Shown piece after piece: positions 41,688-49,877 of a stretch of DNA of 64,000 nucleotides. Source of the stretch: Chthoniobacter sp. GTDB taxonomy: Bacteria; Verrucomicrobiota; Verrucomicrobiia; Chthoniobacterales; Chthoniobacteraceae. Position 1 is the first letter of the stretch, and every line of letters begins with the position of its first letter. The stretch lies in contig JAIOPH010000037.1 of the NCBI GenBank assembly GCA_021414005.1, positions 169,266 to 233,265 on the forward strand, in the 5' to 3' direction. The notes below the pieces were generated by a model. The model worked only from the letters and a program-made list of their open reading frames with translations, was not told the origin of the DNA and ran no database searches. The position numbers and the translations under genes were made by a program.

Positions 41688-43493
41688 GTGAAACGCACTC
41701 TCCGGCTCGCCGCGCTCGTCGCTTTTTGCGTCCTCACTTTCGCCGCGCGCTGCCACAATCTGCGCGACGTTTTTGTCGAGGGCCGCATCTACTTTCTCGA
41801 CGCCGATTGCTACTCGCGGATGACCCGCGCCCGGATGGTCGCCGAGCACCCCGGAATGATCGTGCGGCATCACGATTTCGAGAATTTCCCGCAGGGTGTG
41901 AACGCGCACACCACCGCGCCGCTCGACTACCTCATCGTCGCGGGAAAAAAGGTGCTCGACGCCGGCTTCGCGGTTTTCGATTCGGGCAAGGCGAGCGTCC
42001 TCCACGACCAGACGCTCGACCTCGCCGGCGCGCTCGTCGGACCGCTGCTCGGCGTGGTCGGCATGGTGTTTCTAGTGCTGTGGGCGTGGGCGTTGCGGCT
42101 GCGGTATTGGGCCATGCCGGCGCTGCTCTACGCGGTGAGCCCCATCCTCGTGCATGGCATGGCGCTCGGGCGGCCGGATCATCAGGCGCTGCTCATTGTG
42201 CTGCTAATCGTCGCGCTCGGCGCGGAGTTCGCGCTCGCGCGGAAAACGGATGACGCCGACGAAGCGGAGGGCGCGTCCCCCCTCTCCCGTCATCCTGAGC
42301 GGAGCGGAGCGCAGTCGAAGGACCTCTCGCATCCCGCGGGCGGAGGCGGTGGGGAGAGCGACGACGCAACGCCCACTGCCTCCGCCCCGGAAAAGTTAGA
42401 GGGCCCTCGACTGCGCTCCGCTCCGCTCGGGATGACGGGATGGGGCACCATCTCCGGCGTGGCGTGGGCGCTGAGTTTGTGGGTGTCGCTTTACGAACCG
42501 CTCATCCTGCTCGGCACGGTCCTCGTGCTGTGGCTGGCCTGCGATCGCCGCGCGCTCTTCGCCCCCGCGCGCCGCCCCGGCTGGATCGCCTTCGCCGCCA
42601 TCCTCGCGCTCGCCTTTCTCCTCGAAGGCTGGCGCATCGAAATGCCCGACGCGGCGATGCGCGAATACTTCTCGCGCTGGCAGGGTCAGATCGGCGAGCT
42701 CGCGCACCTCGATCCCTTCTCCCCCCAACTTTGGAGCTGGCTCGGGTGGACCGCCGCCGCCGCGCCCGTGCTGCTCTTCCTCACGCGCAAAACCGACCGC
42801 CGCGCGCTACCCGTGCTCGCGGTGCTCGCTGTCGCCTTCGCCCTCACGCTCTGGCAACTCCGCTGGGGTTACTTCCTCGCCGCCGCCTTCGTCCTCGCGT
42901 TGCCGGTTTTCCTGCCCGCGCTGCGCCGCCCCTGGCTCGCGCGCACCGTCTTCGCCCTCGCGCTCTGGCCGGTCGCGCAGGACTGGGATGGCCTCCTTTT
43001 CCCCGCGGAAGCCCGCCAGCAGCAACTCGCCGTGAAGCGCGCCGAGGCCGACGCGCTGCGCAGCGTCGTCTCCACAAAAACCGGCACGCAAGGCGGAGCC
43101 TTCGTCGCGCCGTGGTGGCTCTCGCCGTCCATCGCCTACTGGACGCGCCAGCCGGGGGTCGCCGGCAGTTCGCATGAAAGCCTGCCCGGCATCGTCGCCG
43201 CCGCGCGCATCTACCTCGCCCGCGATACCGACGCCGCGCTGCCGCTCCTGCGCGAGCGCCGCGTGACGTGGATTCTCGCCGATGCCGCCGAACGCGTGAT
43301 CCCCAATGCCGCCAAGCTGCTCGGCGTCCCCGCGCCCGAGTATTGCCTCGCCACCGAACTCGCGCGCCCGTTTCACGAAGACGGCGGGAGCGTGGAAATC
43401 GTCCGCGAAGCCGCGTCCGCCGATCCGTCGGGGCGGGTCTATTACCAAATCTGGCAGGTCCGCGCCGGTGCCGATACCGTCCCGACGCCATGA
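41688..43493 (+). CDS. STT3-like membrane glycosyltransferase carrying a repeat in its coding frame
   Basis: 601 aa. The N-terminus resembles oligosaccharyltransferase STT3/AglB-type proteins: a signal-anchor helix, then FLDADCYSRMTRARM, a D-x-D-containing first loop followed by Tyr and Arg. About ten membrane helices follow and a soluble C-terminal domain begins near residue 440. The segment around GRPDHQALL may be the second acidic loop. Residues ~201-250 (SRHPERSGAQSKDL ... RLRSAPLGMTGWG) are translated from a dispersed inverted repeat and separate two helices. Whether it acts on protein, lipid or polysaccharide is unknown. The stop overlaps the next ATG (ATGA). Confidence 0.7.
   Translation: MKRTLRLAALVAFCVLTFAARCHNLRDVFVEGRIYFLDADCYSRMTRARMVAEHPGMIVRHHDFENFPQGVNAHTTAPLDYLIVAGKKVLDAGFAVFDSGKASVLHDQTLDLAGALVGPLLGVVGMVFLVLWAWALRLRYWAMPALLYAVSPILVHGMALGRPDHQALLIVLLIVALGAEFALARKTDDADEAEGASPLSRHPERSGAQSKDLSHPAGGGGGESDDATPTASAPEKLEGPRLRSAPLGMTGWGTISGVAWALSLWVSLYEPLILLGTVLVLWLACDRRALFAPARRPGWIAFAAILALAFLLEGWRIEMPDAAMREYFSRWQGQIGELAHLDPFSPQLWSWLGWTAAAAPVLLFLTRKTDRRALPVLAVLAVAFALTLWQLRWGYFLAAAFVLALPVFLPALRRPWLARTVFALALWPVAQDWDGLLFPAEARQQQLAVKRAEADALRSVVSTKTGTQGGAFVAPWWLSPSIAYWTRQPGVAGSSHESLPGIVAAARIYLARDTDAALPLLRERRVTWILADAAERVIPNAAKLLGVPAPEYCLATELARPFHEDGGSVEIVREAASADPSGRVYYQIWQVRAGADTVPTP
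42288..42438. repeat. Inverted pair of a dispersed ~40-bp repeat inside a coding frame
   Basis: The left arm (42288-42331) reads CGTCATCCTGAGCGGAGCGG and on to GTCGAAGGACCTC. The right arm (42399-42438) is close to its reverse complement (GAGGGCCCTCGACTGCGCTC ... CGGGATGACG). About 68 bp of Gly/Ala/Ser coding sequence separates them. The same unit is known from intergenic regions of many unrelated bacteria. Here the frame stays open through both arms. Confidence 0.8.
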
Positions 43494-44893
43494 CCGACAC
43501 CTTCGATTTCCTCGTCATCGGCGGCGGCAGCGCGGGCTACGCCGCCGCCTCCACCGCCGCGGGACTCGGCCTGCGCGTGGCCGTCGTGGAGGGCGGCACG
43601 GAAGTCGGCGGGCTCTGCATCCTGCGCGGCTGCATGCCGAGCAAAGCGCTGCTCGAAAGCGCCCACCGCGCCGAAGCGATTCGGGACGCCGGCGAGTTTG
43701 GCCTGCGCGCGGAATTCCTCGGCGCGGATGCCGGCGCGATCCGCGCGCGGAAGCGGCGGCTGATCGGTGAGTTTGCGGACTACCGGCGCGGGCAGTTGGA
43801 AAGCGGGCGCTTCGAGTTTGTGCGCGGCCGTGCCGCGTTCGCCGACCCGCACACCCTCGATGTTCGGCTGCCCGACGGCGGACTGCGCCGCCTCACCGCG
43901 CGCACCTTTCTCGTCGCCACCGGCTCCGCCGTGCAGCGCATCGACCTCCCGGGCCTGCGCGAAACCGGCGCGTGGACCAGCGACGACGTCCTCGACGCCG
44001 ACACCATCCCCGCGTCCGTGGTCATCCTCGGCGGCGGGGCCATCGCGCTCGAACTCGCCAGCTACTACTGCGGCATCGGCTCAAAGGTCACCGTCATCCA
44101 GCGCGGCCCGCAGCTCCTCACCGGCAGCGATCCCGACATCGCCGACGCGCTCGCCGACGCGCTCGAACACCGCGGCATCGTCATCCACCGCGGCACCACG
44201 CTCCTCCGCGCCGAGACCGTCGGCAGCCTCAAGCGCATCGTCTTTCGCCAGGGCGACGCCGACCTCACTGCCGACGGCGAGCGCATCATCTGCGCCCTCG
44301 GCCGCCACCCGCACCTCGACGGCCTCGCCCCGGAAAAAGCCGGCCTCACCGTCGAGCGCGGACGCCTCCGCGCCGCCGCCACGCAGCAATGCGGCGCGCC
44401 GCATCTCTTCGCCGCCGGCGACGTGTGCGGCCCGCACGAGATCGTCCACATCGCCATCCAGCAGGGCGAAATCGCCGCGCGCAACGCCGCGCGCACCCTC
44501 GGCAAACTCGACGGCCCGCTCGAAGAAACCGACTACCGCCTCAAGCTCCTCGCCATCTTCACCCATCCGCAAGTCGCCACCGCCGGCCTCAGCGAGCGCG
44601 AGTGCGCCGCGCAAAACATCCCCGTTCTCACCGCGAAATATCTCTTCGCCGACCACGGCAAAACGCTCATCCGCGCCGAGCCCGACGGCTTCGTGAAACT
44701 CATCGTCGAGCGCGATTCGCGCTGCATCCTCGGCGCAGCGTGTGTCGGCCCCGAAGCCTCCGAACTCATCCACGAAATCGTCGTCGCGATGCACTTCCGC
44801 GCCACCGCCGCCGACCTCGCCCGCATCCCCCACTACCACCCGACGCTCAGCGAAATCTGGACCTACCCCGCCGAGGAACTGGCGTCGTCGTAG
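43490..44893 (+). CDS. FAD-dependent pyridine nucleotide-disulfide oxidoreductase (Lpd/MerA-like)
   Basis: 467 aa from the ATG at 43490, coupled to the preceding gene. FAD site: VIGGGSAGYAAASTAAGLG. Redox-active disulfide: GGLCILRGCMPSKAL (C-X4-C). NAD(P) site: VILGGGAIALELA. Second FAD motif: LFAAGDVCG. C-terminal dimerisation domain with the catalytic His-Glu pair HYHPTLSEIW. Length and motifs fit dihydrolipoamide dehydrogenase or mercuric-reductase-like enzymes. No lipoyl-enzyme complex genes or mer genes are adjacent, so the substrate is open. The ILR between the cysteines differs from the classical LNV. Confidence 0.85.
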   Translation: MTDTFDFLVIGGGSAGYAAASTAAGLGLRVAVVEGGTEVGGLCILRGCMPSKALLESAHRAEAIRDAGEFGLRAEFLGADAGAIRARKRRLIGEFADYRRGQLESGRFEFVRGRAAFADPHTLDVRLPDGGLRRLTARTFLVATGSAVQRIDLPGLRETGAWTSDDVLDADTIPASVVILGGGAIALELASYYCGIGSKVTVIQRGPQLLTGSDPDIADALADALEHRGIVIHRGTTLLRAETVGSLKRIVFRQGDADLTADGERIICALGRHPHLDGLAPEKAGLTVERGRLRAAATQQCGAPHLFAAGDVCGPHEIVHIAIQQGEIAARNAARTLGKLDGPLEETDYRLKLLAIFTHPQVATAGLSERECAAQNIPVLTAKYLFADHGKTLIRAEPDGFVKLIVERDSRCILGAACVGPEASELIHEIVVAMHFRATAADLARIPHYHPTLSEIWTYPAEELASS

Positions 44894-44915
44894 CGCGGAT
44901 GCGCCGGTGGTTTCC

Positions 44916-46259
44916 TCAATCCCAAATCCGGTCAACGGCTTTTTGCACGGCGTCGAAAAGCTGGTCGGTTTCTTCGCGGGTGATGGTGAGCGGCGGGGCC
45001 ACGGCGATGATGTCGCGGATGCCGCGGACGATGACGCCCTCCTGCCGGGCGAGCGCGGCGGCACGCACGCCGAGCATCATCGTGGGGGTGAGTGCGGCTT
45101 TGCCGCCGGGCGGGAGGAGTTCGAGCGCGCCGATGAGGCCGAGGCCGCGGATTTCGCCGACGGCGGGATGCCCGGAGAAGGCGCGGAGTTTTTCCTGAAA
45201 GTATGGGCCGATGTTGGCTTTCACGCGCGGGATGAGGCCATCGCGTTCGATGATGTCGAGATTGGCGAGCGCGGCGGCGCAGGTGGTCGGATGGCCGGTG
45301 TAGGTGAAGCCGTGGGCGAAGTAGCCGTTGTGCAAAAGCGTGTCGGCGATCTCGTCGCTGACCATCGTCGCGCCGAGTGGGAGGTAGCCGCTGGTCAGGC
45401 CTTTCGCGAGGGTGATGAGGTCGGGGTCGAGATCCCAGAGGTTGCTGGCGAACCACTCGCCGAGCCGGCCGAAGCCGGTGATGACTTCATCGGCGACAAA
45501 GAGGATGCCGTGCTCGCGGCAGAGCGCGCGCAATGCCGCGAGGTAGCCAGCGGGCGGCGGGATGACCCCGCCCGCGCCTTGCACCGGCTCGACGAAGATC
45601 GCGGCGATGGTGTCCGCACCTTCGCGCTCGATGATGCGCGCGGTTTCCTCGACGCACCATTTTCCATAAGCCACGGGATCGGCTTCGCGATCGGCGGCGT
45701 AGGCGTGCGGGGCGGGGACGTGGAGGAAACCGGGCAGCGGAAGATCGAAGGGCGCGCTGCAACTCGGCAGGCCGGTCATGCTCGTGGTGGCGAGGGTCAC
45801 GCCGTGATACGAGAAATGCCGCGAGAGGATTTTCGTCCGCTGCGATTGGCCGCGGAGCTTCCAGTAGCCGCGGATGATTTTGAGCGCGGACTCATTGGCC
45901 TCGGAGCCGGAGTTGCAAAAAATGGTGTGCTGCACGCGGGCCGGCGCGAGGCTGGCGAGGCGCTCGGCGAGGCGGATGGCGGGCTCGGTGGTGGTGTTGA
46001 AAAAGGACGGGTAGAACGCGAGCTGCCGCATCTGCGAGGAAACGGCGTCGATGATCTCGGCGCGACCGTAGCCGACGTTCACGCACCACAGGCCGGCGAG
46101 CCCGTCGAGGAGCTGGCGGCCCTGGGCATCCTGAAGAAAAACGCCGCTGCCCGAGACGATGACGTGTGTGCCCTGCGCGTGCATGGCGTCATGGTCGGTG
46201 AAGGGGTGGAGGTGGAAGCGCTGGTCGAGCTGTTGGAGGGGAGTCGGGGTGCTTGCCAT
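44916..46259 (-). CDS. Class III omega-aminotransferase (putrescine/diamine-pyruvate type)
   Basis: 447 aa from the ATG at 46259. HPFTDHDAM and LDGLAGLWCVNVGYGR match the omega-amino acid/putrescine:pyruvate aminotransferase group. PLP-site features: FCNSGSEANESALK, VADEVITGFGR, the Schiff-base lysine in TLAKGLTSGYLPLG, and GFTYTGHP. It transfers an amino group from an amine such as putrescine or a beta-amino acid to pyruvate. It is divergent (41 bp) from a GNAT/HDAC/aldehyde-dehydrogenase run, which suggests an amine-degrading unit. It converges with the flavin reductase (22 bp apart). Confidence 0.9.
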   Translation of the reverse strand: MASTPTPLQQLDQRFHLHPFTDHDAMHAQGTHVIVSGSGVFLQDAQGRQLLDGLAGLWCVNVGYGRAEIIDAVSSQMRQLAFYPSFFNTTTEPAIRLAERLASLAPARVQHTIFCNSGSEANESALKIIRGYWKLRGQSQRTKILSRHFSYHGVTLATTSMTGLPSCSAPFDLPLPGFLHVPAPHAYAADREADPVAYGKWCVEETARIIEREGADTIAAIFVEPVQGAGGVIPPPAGYLAALRALCREHGILFVADEVITGFGRLGEWFASNLWDLDPDLITLAKGLTSGYLPLGATMVSDEIADTLLHNGYFAHGFTYTGHPTTCAAALANLDIIERDGLIPRVKANIGPYFQEKLRAFSGHPAVGEIRGLGLIGALELLPPGGKAALTPTMMLGVRAAALARQEGVIVRGIRDIIAVAPPLTITREETDQLFDAVQKAVDRIWD

Positions 46260-46300
46260 GCGTGCAATGAACCACGAACTTCCACGCGAAAGCAAACGAC

Positions 46301-47113
46301 ATGGCGCAGATTGTTTCATCCAATGCCGACCTCGCGCCGGGCGACCTGAAGTCCGCCGCGCTCGATCTTTCGTCGTTTCAAATCGACCGCATTCGCACGG
46401 CGAACGATCCACTTTTTGGCATCGCCTACGCCGCGCTGTGGGCGGAGTTCGGCGCGAAGGATGAGATGGAACTGCGCGAGACGCTCGCGCAGCGCTTCGG
46501 GCTCGCGCCGCGGATGCTTTACGAAATGATCCTGGTACGGCGCGGCGGGGAGTTTGTCGCGGTGCGGGATCACACGGCGGCGGTCGCGGACGGCGCGGCG
46601 GTGGTACATCTCTCGCACAATCTCGTCGCGCCGCACGAGCGCCGCACCGGGATCGCGGGTTGGCTGCGCGCGTGGCCGATCCAGGCAGCGCGCGAATGTC
46701 TCGCGACCCAAGGTTTGCCGGCGGATGCACCGGTGACGCTACTCGCGGAGATGGAACTCGACCGGCCCGACGACGAGGCGCGCGCGATCCGGCTAAAGGC
46801 TTACGAGCGCGGCGGGTTTCGGAAAATCGCCCACGCCGTGGTGCCGTATCATCAGCCGGATTTTCGCGCTTTCGCCGCGATCGACGCGACGGGCGGCGCG
46901 CGTCCGCTGCCGTTTCAACTCGTGGTCCGGCGTGTCGGGAAAGAAGGCGAGCACACGATCTCCGGGCGTGAAGTCCGCGGGCTGGTGCGTGCGCTCTACG
47001 CCATTTACGCGCCGCAGTTTCGCCCCGCCGATCTCGCGCATCCGCTGCTCGCGCCCGATCGTTTGCCGCCGGACGACGCCGTGATCCCGCTGCTTCCGCC
47101 GACCCAATGCTGA
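46301..47113 (+). CDS. GNAT-like acyltransferase
   Basis: 270 aa. The central part resembles a GNAT core: a beta hairpin (EFVAVRDHTAAV), a strand (AVVHLSHNLVAPHERRTGIAGWL) in which ERRTGIAGWL stands for the acetyl-CoA loop R/Q-x-x-G-x-G/A, and a late beta-bulge region (AYERGGFRKIAHAVVPYHQP). The N- and C-terminal extensions are not recognisable. Substrate unknown. It overlaps the next gene by 7 bp, and the pairing with a deacetylase-fold gene suggests that both act on acylated amines. Confidence 0.6.
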   Translation: MAQIVSSNADLAPGDLKSAALDLSSFQIDRIRTANDPLFGIAYAALWAEFGAKDEMELRETLAQRFGLAPRMLYEMILVRRGGEFVAVRDHTAAVADGAAVVHLSHNLVAPHERRTGIAGWLRAWPIQAARECLATQGLPADAPVTLLAEMELDRPDDEARAIRLKAYERGGFRKIAHAVVPYHQPDFRAFAAIDATGGARPLPFQLVVRRVGKEGEHTISGREVRGLVRALYAIYAPQFRPADLAHPLLAPDRLPPDDAVIPLLPPTQC

Positions 47114-48027
47114 CGACCTTTTACCATCCCGGCTACGCCGCGCCGATAGGCCAGCACGTCATGCCTATTCGGAAGTTCGCGCTCGTCGCCGACGGGCTGC
47201 GCGACGCGAGGGACGTGTGCCTCGCCGAGCCTGCGCCGGTGACGGAGGCCGACCTGCGGCGCGTCCACACGGCGGAATACATCTCCGCGATCCAAAGCGG
47301 GGAGCCGCGCGCGCTGGCGGAGGCGCAGAAATTTCCGTGGTCGCCGGAGCTGTACCCGTCGGTGTGCCTCACGGGCGGTGGTTGTCTCGCGGCGGCGCGG
47401 CAGGCTTTGCGCGATGGGGTGTCGGCAGCGGTGGTGAGCGGATTTCATCACGCCTGCGCGGATCACGGCGAAGGCTTCTGCACGTTCAACGGGCTCATCG
47501 TCGCGCTCGATGCGCTGCACGCGGCGGGCGAGATTCGCACGGCGGCGGTGCTCGACATGGACCTGCACTATGGCAACGGTACCGCGCAACTCGCGGCCGC
47601 GCGCCCGCACGTTTTTGCGTTGTCGCTCTACGGCAACGATTATTGGGCGAACGAATATTTTCGCGATGTGACGACGCGCCACCATGAGGACGGCGAGAAT
47701 CACCGCTCCTTCGCGCTCCCGGCCGGCTGCGACCGCTCAACGCTTTTGCAGATCATGGATGCCGCGCTTCCGCTCATTGCCGAGCGCCGCCCCGACCTGT
47801 TGCTCTATCAAGCCGGGGCTGATCCGTTTCACGAAGATCCCTACTCGCCGCTCGCGCTCGATTACGACGACCTGTTCGCGCGCGACCGGCGCGTTTTCGA
47901 GTTTGCGAAAGCGCACGTGATTCCCGTGGCGTGGGTGCTCGCCGGAGGCTACACCAGCGACGTGAGCAAAGTCGTCCGCGTGCATCTGAATACGTTCCGA
48001 GCGTGGCGGGAGGTTTATGGAGCGTGA
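47107..48027 (+). CDS. Histone deacetylase-family amidohydrolase (acetylpolyamine amidohydrolase-like)
   Basis: 306 aa. The HDAC fold is marked by GFHHACADHGEGFCTFNG (catalytic His pair), VLDMDLHYGNGT (Zn Asp and His), YQAGADPFHEDPYSPLAL (third Zn ligand Asp) and VLAGGY (transition-state Tyr). Bacterial members deacetylate acetylpolyamines, acetoin-pathway proteins or small N-acyl compounds. Next to an amine aminotransferase and an aldehyde dehydrogenase, an N-acetylpolyamine substrate is the most economical guess. It overlaps both neighbours, so translational coupling is likely. Confidence 0.85.
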   Translation: MLTTFYHPGYAAPIGQHVMPIRKFALVADGLRDARDVCLAEPAPVTEADLRRVHTAEYISAIQSGEPRALAEAQKFPWSPELYPSVCLTGGGCLAAARQALRDGVSAAVVSGFHHACADHGEGFCTFNGLIVALDALHAAGEIRTAAVLDMDLHYGNGTAQLAAARPHVFALSLYGNDYWANEYFRDVTTRHHEDGENHRSFALPAGCDRSTLLQIMDAALPLIAERRPDLLLYQAGADPFHEDPYSPLALDYDDLFARDRRVFEFAKAHVIPVAWVLAGGYTSDVSKVVRVHLNTFRAWREVYGA

Positions 48028-49390
48028 GCCACGGTGCAGTCCGGGAGACCTGTCGGTCGTCCTCCCCGAAGTCGCTCCCGGCGATGTCGCGGTCTCCGTG
48101 GAAGCAGCTGTCGTGGCGGCCAGCGCATGGGCGCGCACGCCTTTGCCGGAGCGGATCGCGCGGCTGCGCGCGGCGCAAGGTGCGCTCGCGACGGCGAAGG
48201 ACGAACTGGCGCGCGGCATCGCGCTGGAGACGGGCAAACCGCTCACCGAGGCGCTCGGCGAAGTCGGCGCGGTGGTGGCGAAGATCGACCTGACGATTGC
48301 TGACGCAGAGCGCTATCTCGCGGACGAGGGAAATCTCGGTGGTCCGCATCCCGCGGTGGTCCGGCGGCGTGCGCGTGGACCGGCGGCGGTCGTGGGGCCG
48401 TTCAATTTTCCGCTGCACCTCGGGCACGGCGCAAATGTGGCGCATCTGCTCGCGGGCAATCCCGTGATCTTCAAGCCGTCGCCGCTCGCCGCATGCGTGG
48501 CCGCGCGCTACGGCGAGCTGATGTCGCCCGCGTTTCCGCCCGGCGTGTTTCAAATCGTGCAGGGTGGGGGAGCGGAAGGGGAGGCGCTGTGTCTCGATCC
48601 GCGCGTTCGCTCGGTCTGCTTCACCGGGTCCGTGCCCGTGGGAAAGGCGCTTGCCCGTGCGCTGGCGGAGGATTTTTCCAAAGACCTCGCGCTCGAACTC
48701 GGCGGCAGCAATGCGCTCCTCGTCTGCGCCGATGCCGACCTTGATAAAGCCGCCGCCGCCGCCGCCGAGGGCGCGTGCCTCACCGCCGGCCAGCGCTGCA
48801 ACGCTACCAGCCGCATCATCGTCGAGCGCCCGGTCGCGGCGGAATTCCAGCGCCGCTTCCTCGCCGCGCTCGCCGCTTTCCAGCCCGGCGACCCGCTCCT
48901 CCCGACGACGAAACTCGGGCCCGTCATCAGCGCCTCCGCCGTCGCGCGCTACGAGCGTCTGCTCGCCGAGACACCCGGCGCATGGCTGCTCCCCGGTCGC
49001 GCCGAACCCGTCGTCGCCGGCCAGCGCGGCCATTACGTTCGTCCCGCTGTCGTCCTGTGCGATGCCGGGGATGCGCCGGTCGAGGAGTGCTTCGTCCCCA
49101 TCGTCCGGCTTTTCATCGCCGACGATCTCGACGCCGCCGTGCGCCTGCACGATGCCACGCCCTTTGGCCTCACCGCGTCCATCTTCACCCGCTCCGAGGC
49201 CGCCTTCCGCGCGCTCGGCGAGCTGCTCGAAGTGGGCAACCTCTACGCCAATTTGCCGACGACCTTTTCGCCCTCCACGCTCCCCTTCGGCGGCCTTCAC
49301 GCCTCCGGCAATGGCCGCCCCGGCGGTCGCGGTTTCATCCGTTTCACCACTGACGAACAGGCCGTGCAGTGGGCCGCGTGGGAAGGGTAG
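48017..49390 (+). CDS. Aldehyde dehydrogenase, AstD-like
   Basis: 457 aa, overlapping the HDAC-family gene by 11 bp. ALDH motifs: GPFNFPLHLGHG (NAD site), FKPSPLA, FTGSVPVGKAL, the general-base Glu in LALELGGSNALL and the nucleophilic Cys in GQRCNATSR. The pattern GPFNFPLHL and GQRC resembles succinylglutamate-semialdehyde dehydrogenase (AstD). In this context it could oxidise the aminoaldehyde produced by the divergent aminotransferase, for example 4-aminobutanal or an acylated derivative. astA and astB are not present. Confidence 0.87.
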   Translation: MEREPRCSPGDLSVVLPEVAPGDVAVSVEAAVVAASAWARTPLPERIARLRAAQGALATAKDELARGIALETGKPLTEALGEVGAVVAKIDLTIADAERYLADEGNLGGPHPAVVRRRARGPAAVVGPFNFPLHLGHGANVAHLLAGNPVIFKPSPLAACVAARYGELMSPAFPPGVFQIVQGGGAEGEALCLDPRVRSVCFTGSVPVGKALARALAEDFSKDLALELGGSNALLVCADADLDKAAAAAAEGACLTAGQRCNATSRIIVERPVAAEFQRRFLAALAAFQPGDPLLPTTKLGPVISASAVARYERLLAETPGAWLLPGRAEPVVAGQRGHYVRPAVVLCDAGDAPVEECFVPIVRLFIADDLDAAVRLHDATPFGLTASIFTRSEAAFRALGELLEVGNLYANLPTTFSPSTLPFGGLHASGNGRPGGRGFIRFTTDEQAVQWAAWEG

Positions 49391-49411
49391 CGCGGTATAG
49401 CGCGCGCCTAT

Positions 49412-49855
49412 TCAGTAATCGACCCGCAGTACCTTGCAGCTCCGACTCTCGTCCGGGAGTTTCACGCGCTGGCCTGGCTCGGCCCCGAGCAGCGCCCGCC
49501 CGACGGGGGAGGTCCAGGTCACGGCGTCAGCTTCGAGTGGCGCCTCATCCACTCCGACGATGCGGAAAGAGCGCGCGCCACCGCTGGCATCCTCGAGCGT
49601 CACCCTGGCCCCAAACACCGCACCCTCCGGCGGCACCACGGGCGGCTCCACGATCGTGGCGGACGCGAGGATCGCCGCGAGGTCGGCGGCGCTTTCGCTG
49701 TCCTGCTGGGAAAGCGTCGCGAGTTCCGTTCGCAAACGTCGCGCACCGGCGGAGGTCATGTAGTTCAATGCGCCGGGCGGCAGGCCAGAGGCTGTGCGTC
49801 GGCGACCGGAGCGTTCCGGCAAGGCATCGTCTTCCTTGGTAAAGGCCTTGCTCAC
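49412..49855 (-). CDS. GreB-like transcription factor with shortened coiled coil
   Basis: 147 aa from a GTG. MSKAFTKEDDALPE followed by LPPGALNYMTSAGARRLRTELATL is the GreB N-terminus, and the C-terminal FKBP-like domain is complete (FGARVTLED, FRIVGVDEA, WTSPVGRALLGAEPGQRV). Between them only about 30 residues (LATLSQQDSESAADLAAILASATIV) replace the roughly 70-residue antiparallel coiled coil that enters the RNA polymerase secondary channel, and its catalytic acidic tip is missing. It could still bind polymerase but is unlikely to stimulate transcript cleavage. Confidence 0.85.
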   Translation of the reverse strand: MSKAFTKEDDALPERSGRRRTASGLPPGALNYMTSAGARRLRTELATLSQQDSESAADLAAILASATIVEPPVVPPEGAVFGARVTLEDASGGARSFRIVGVDEAPLEADAVTWTSPVGRALLGAEPGQRVKLPDESRSCKVLRVDY

Positions 49856-49877
49856 TGACCGGAGGCGGAGTTGGTGG

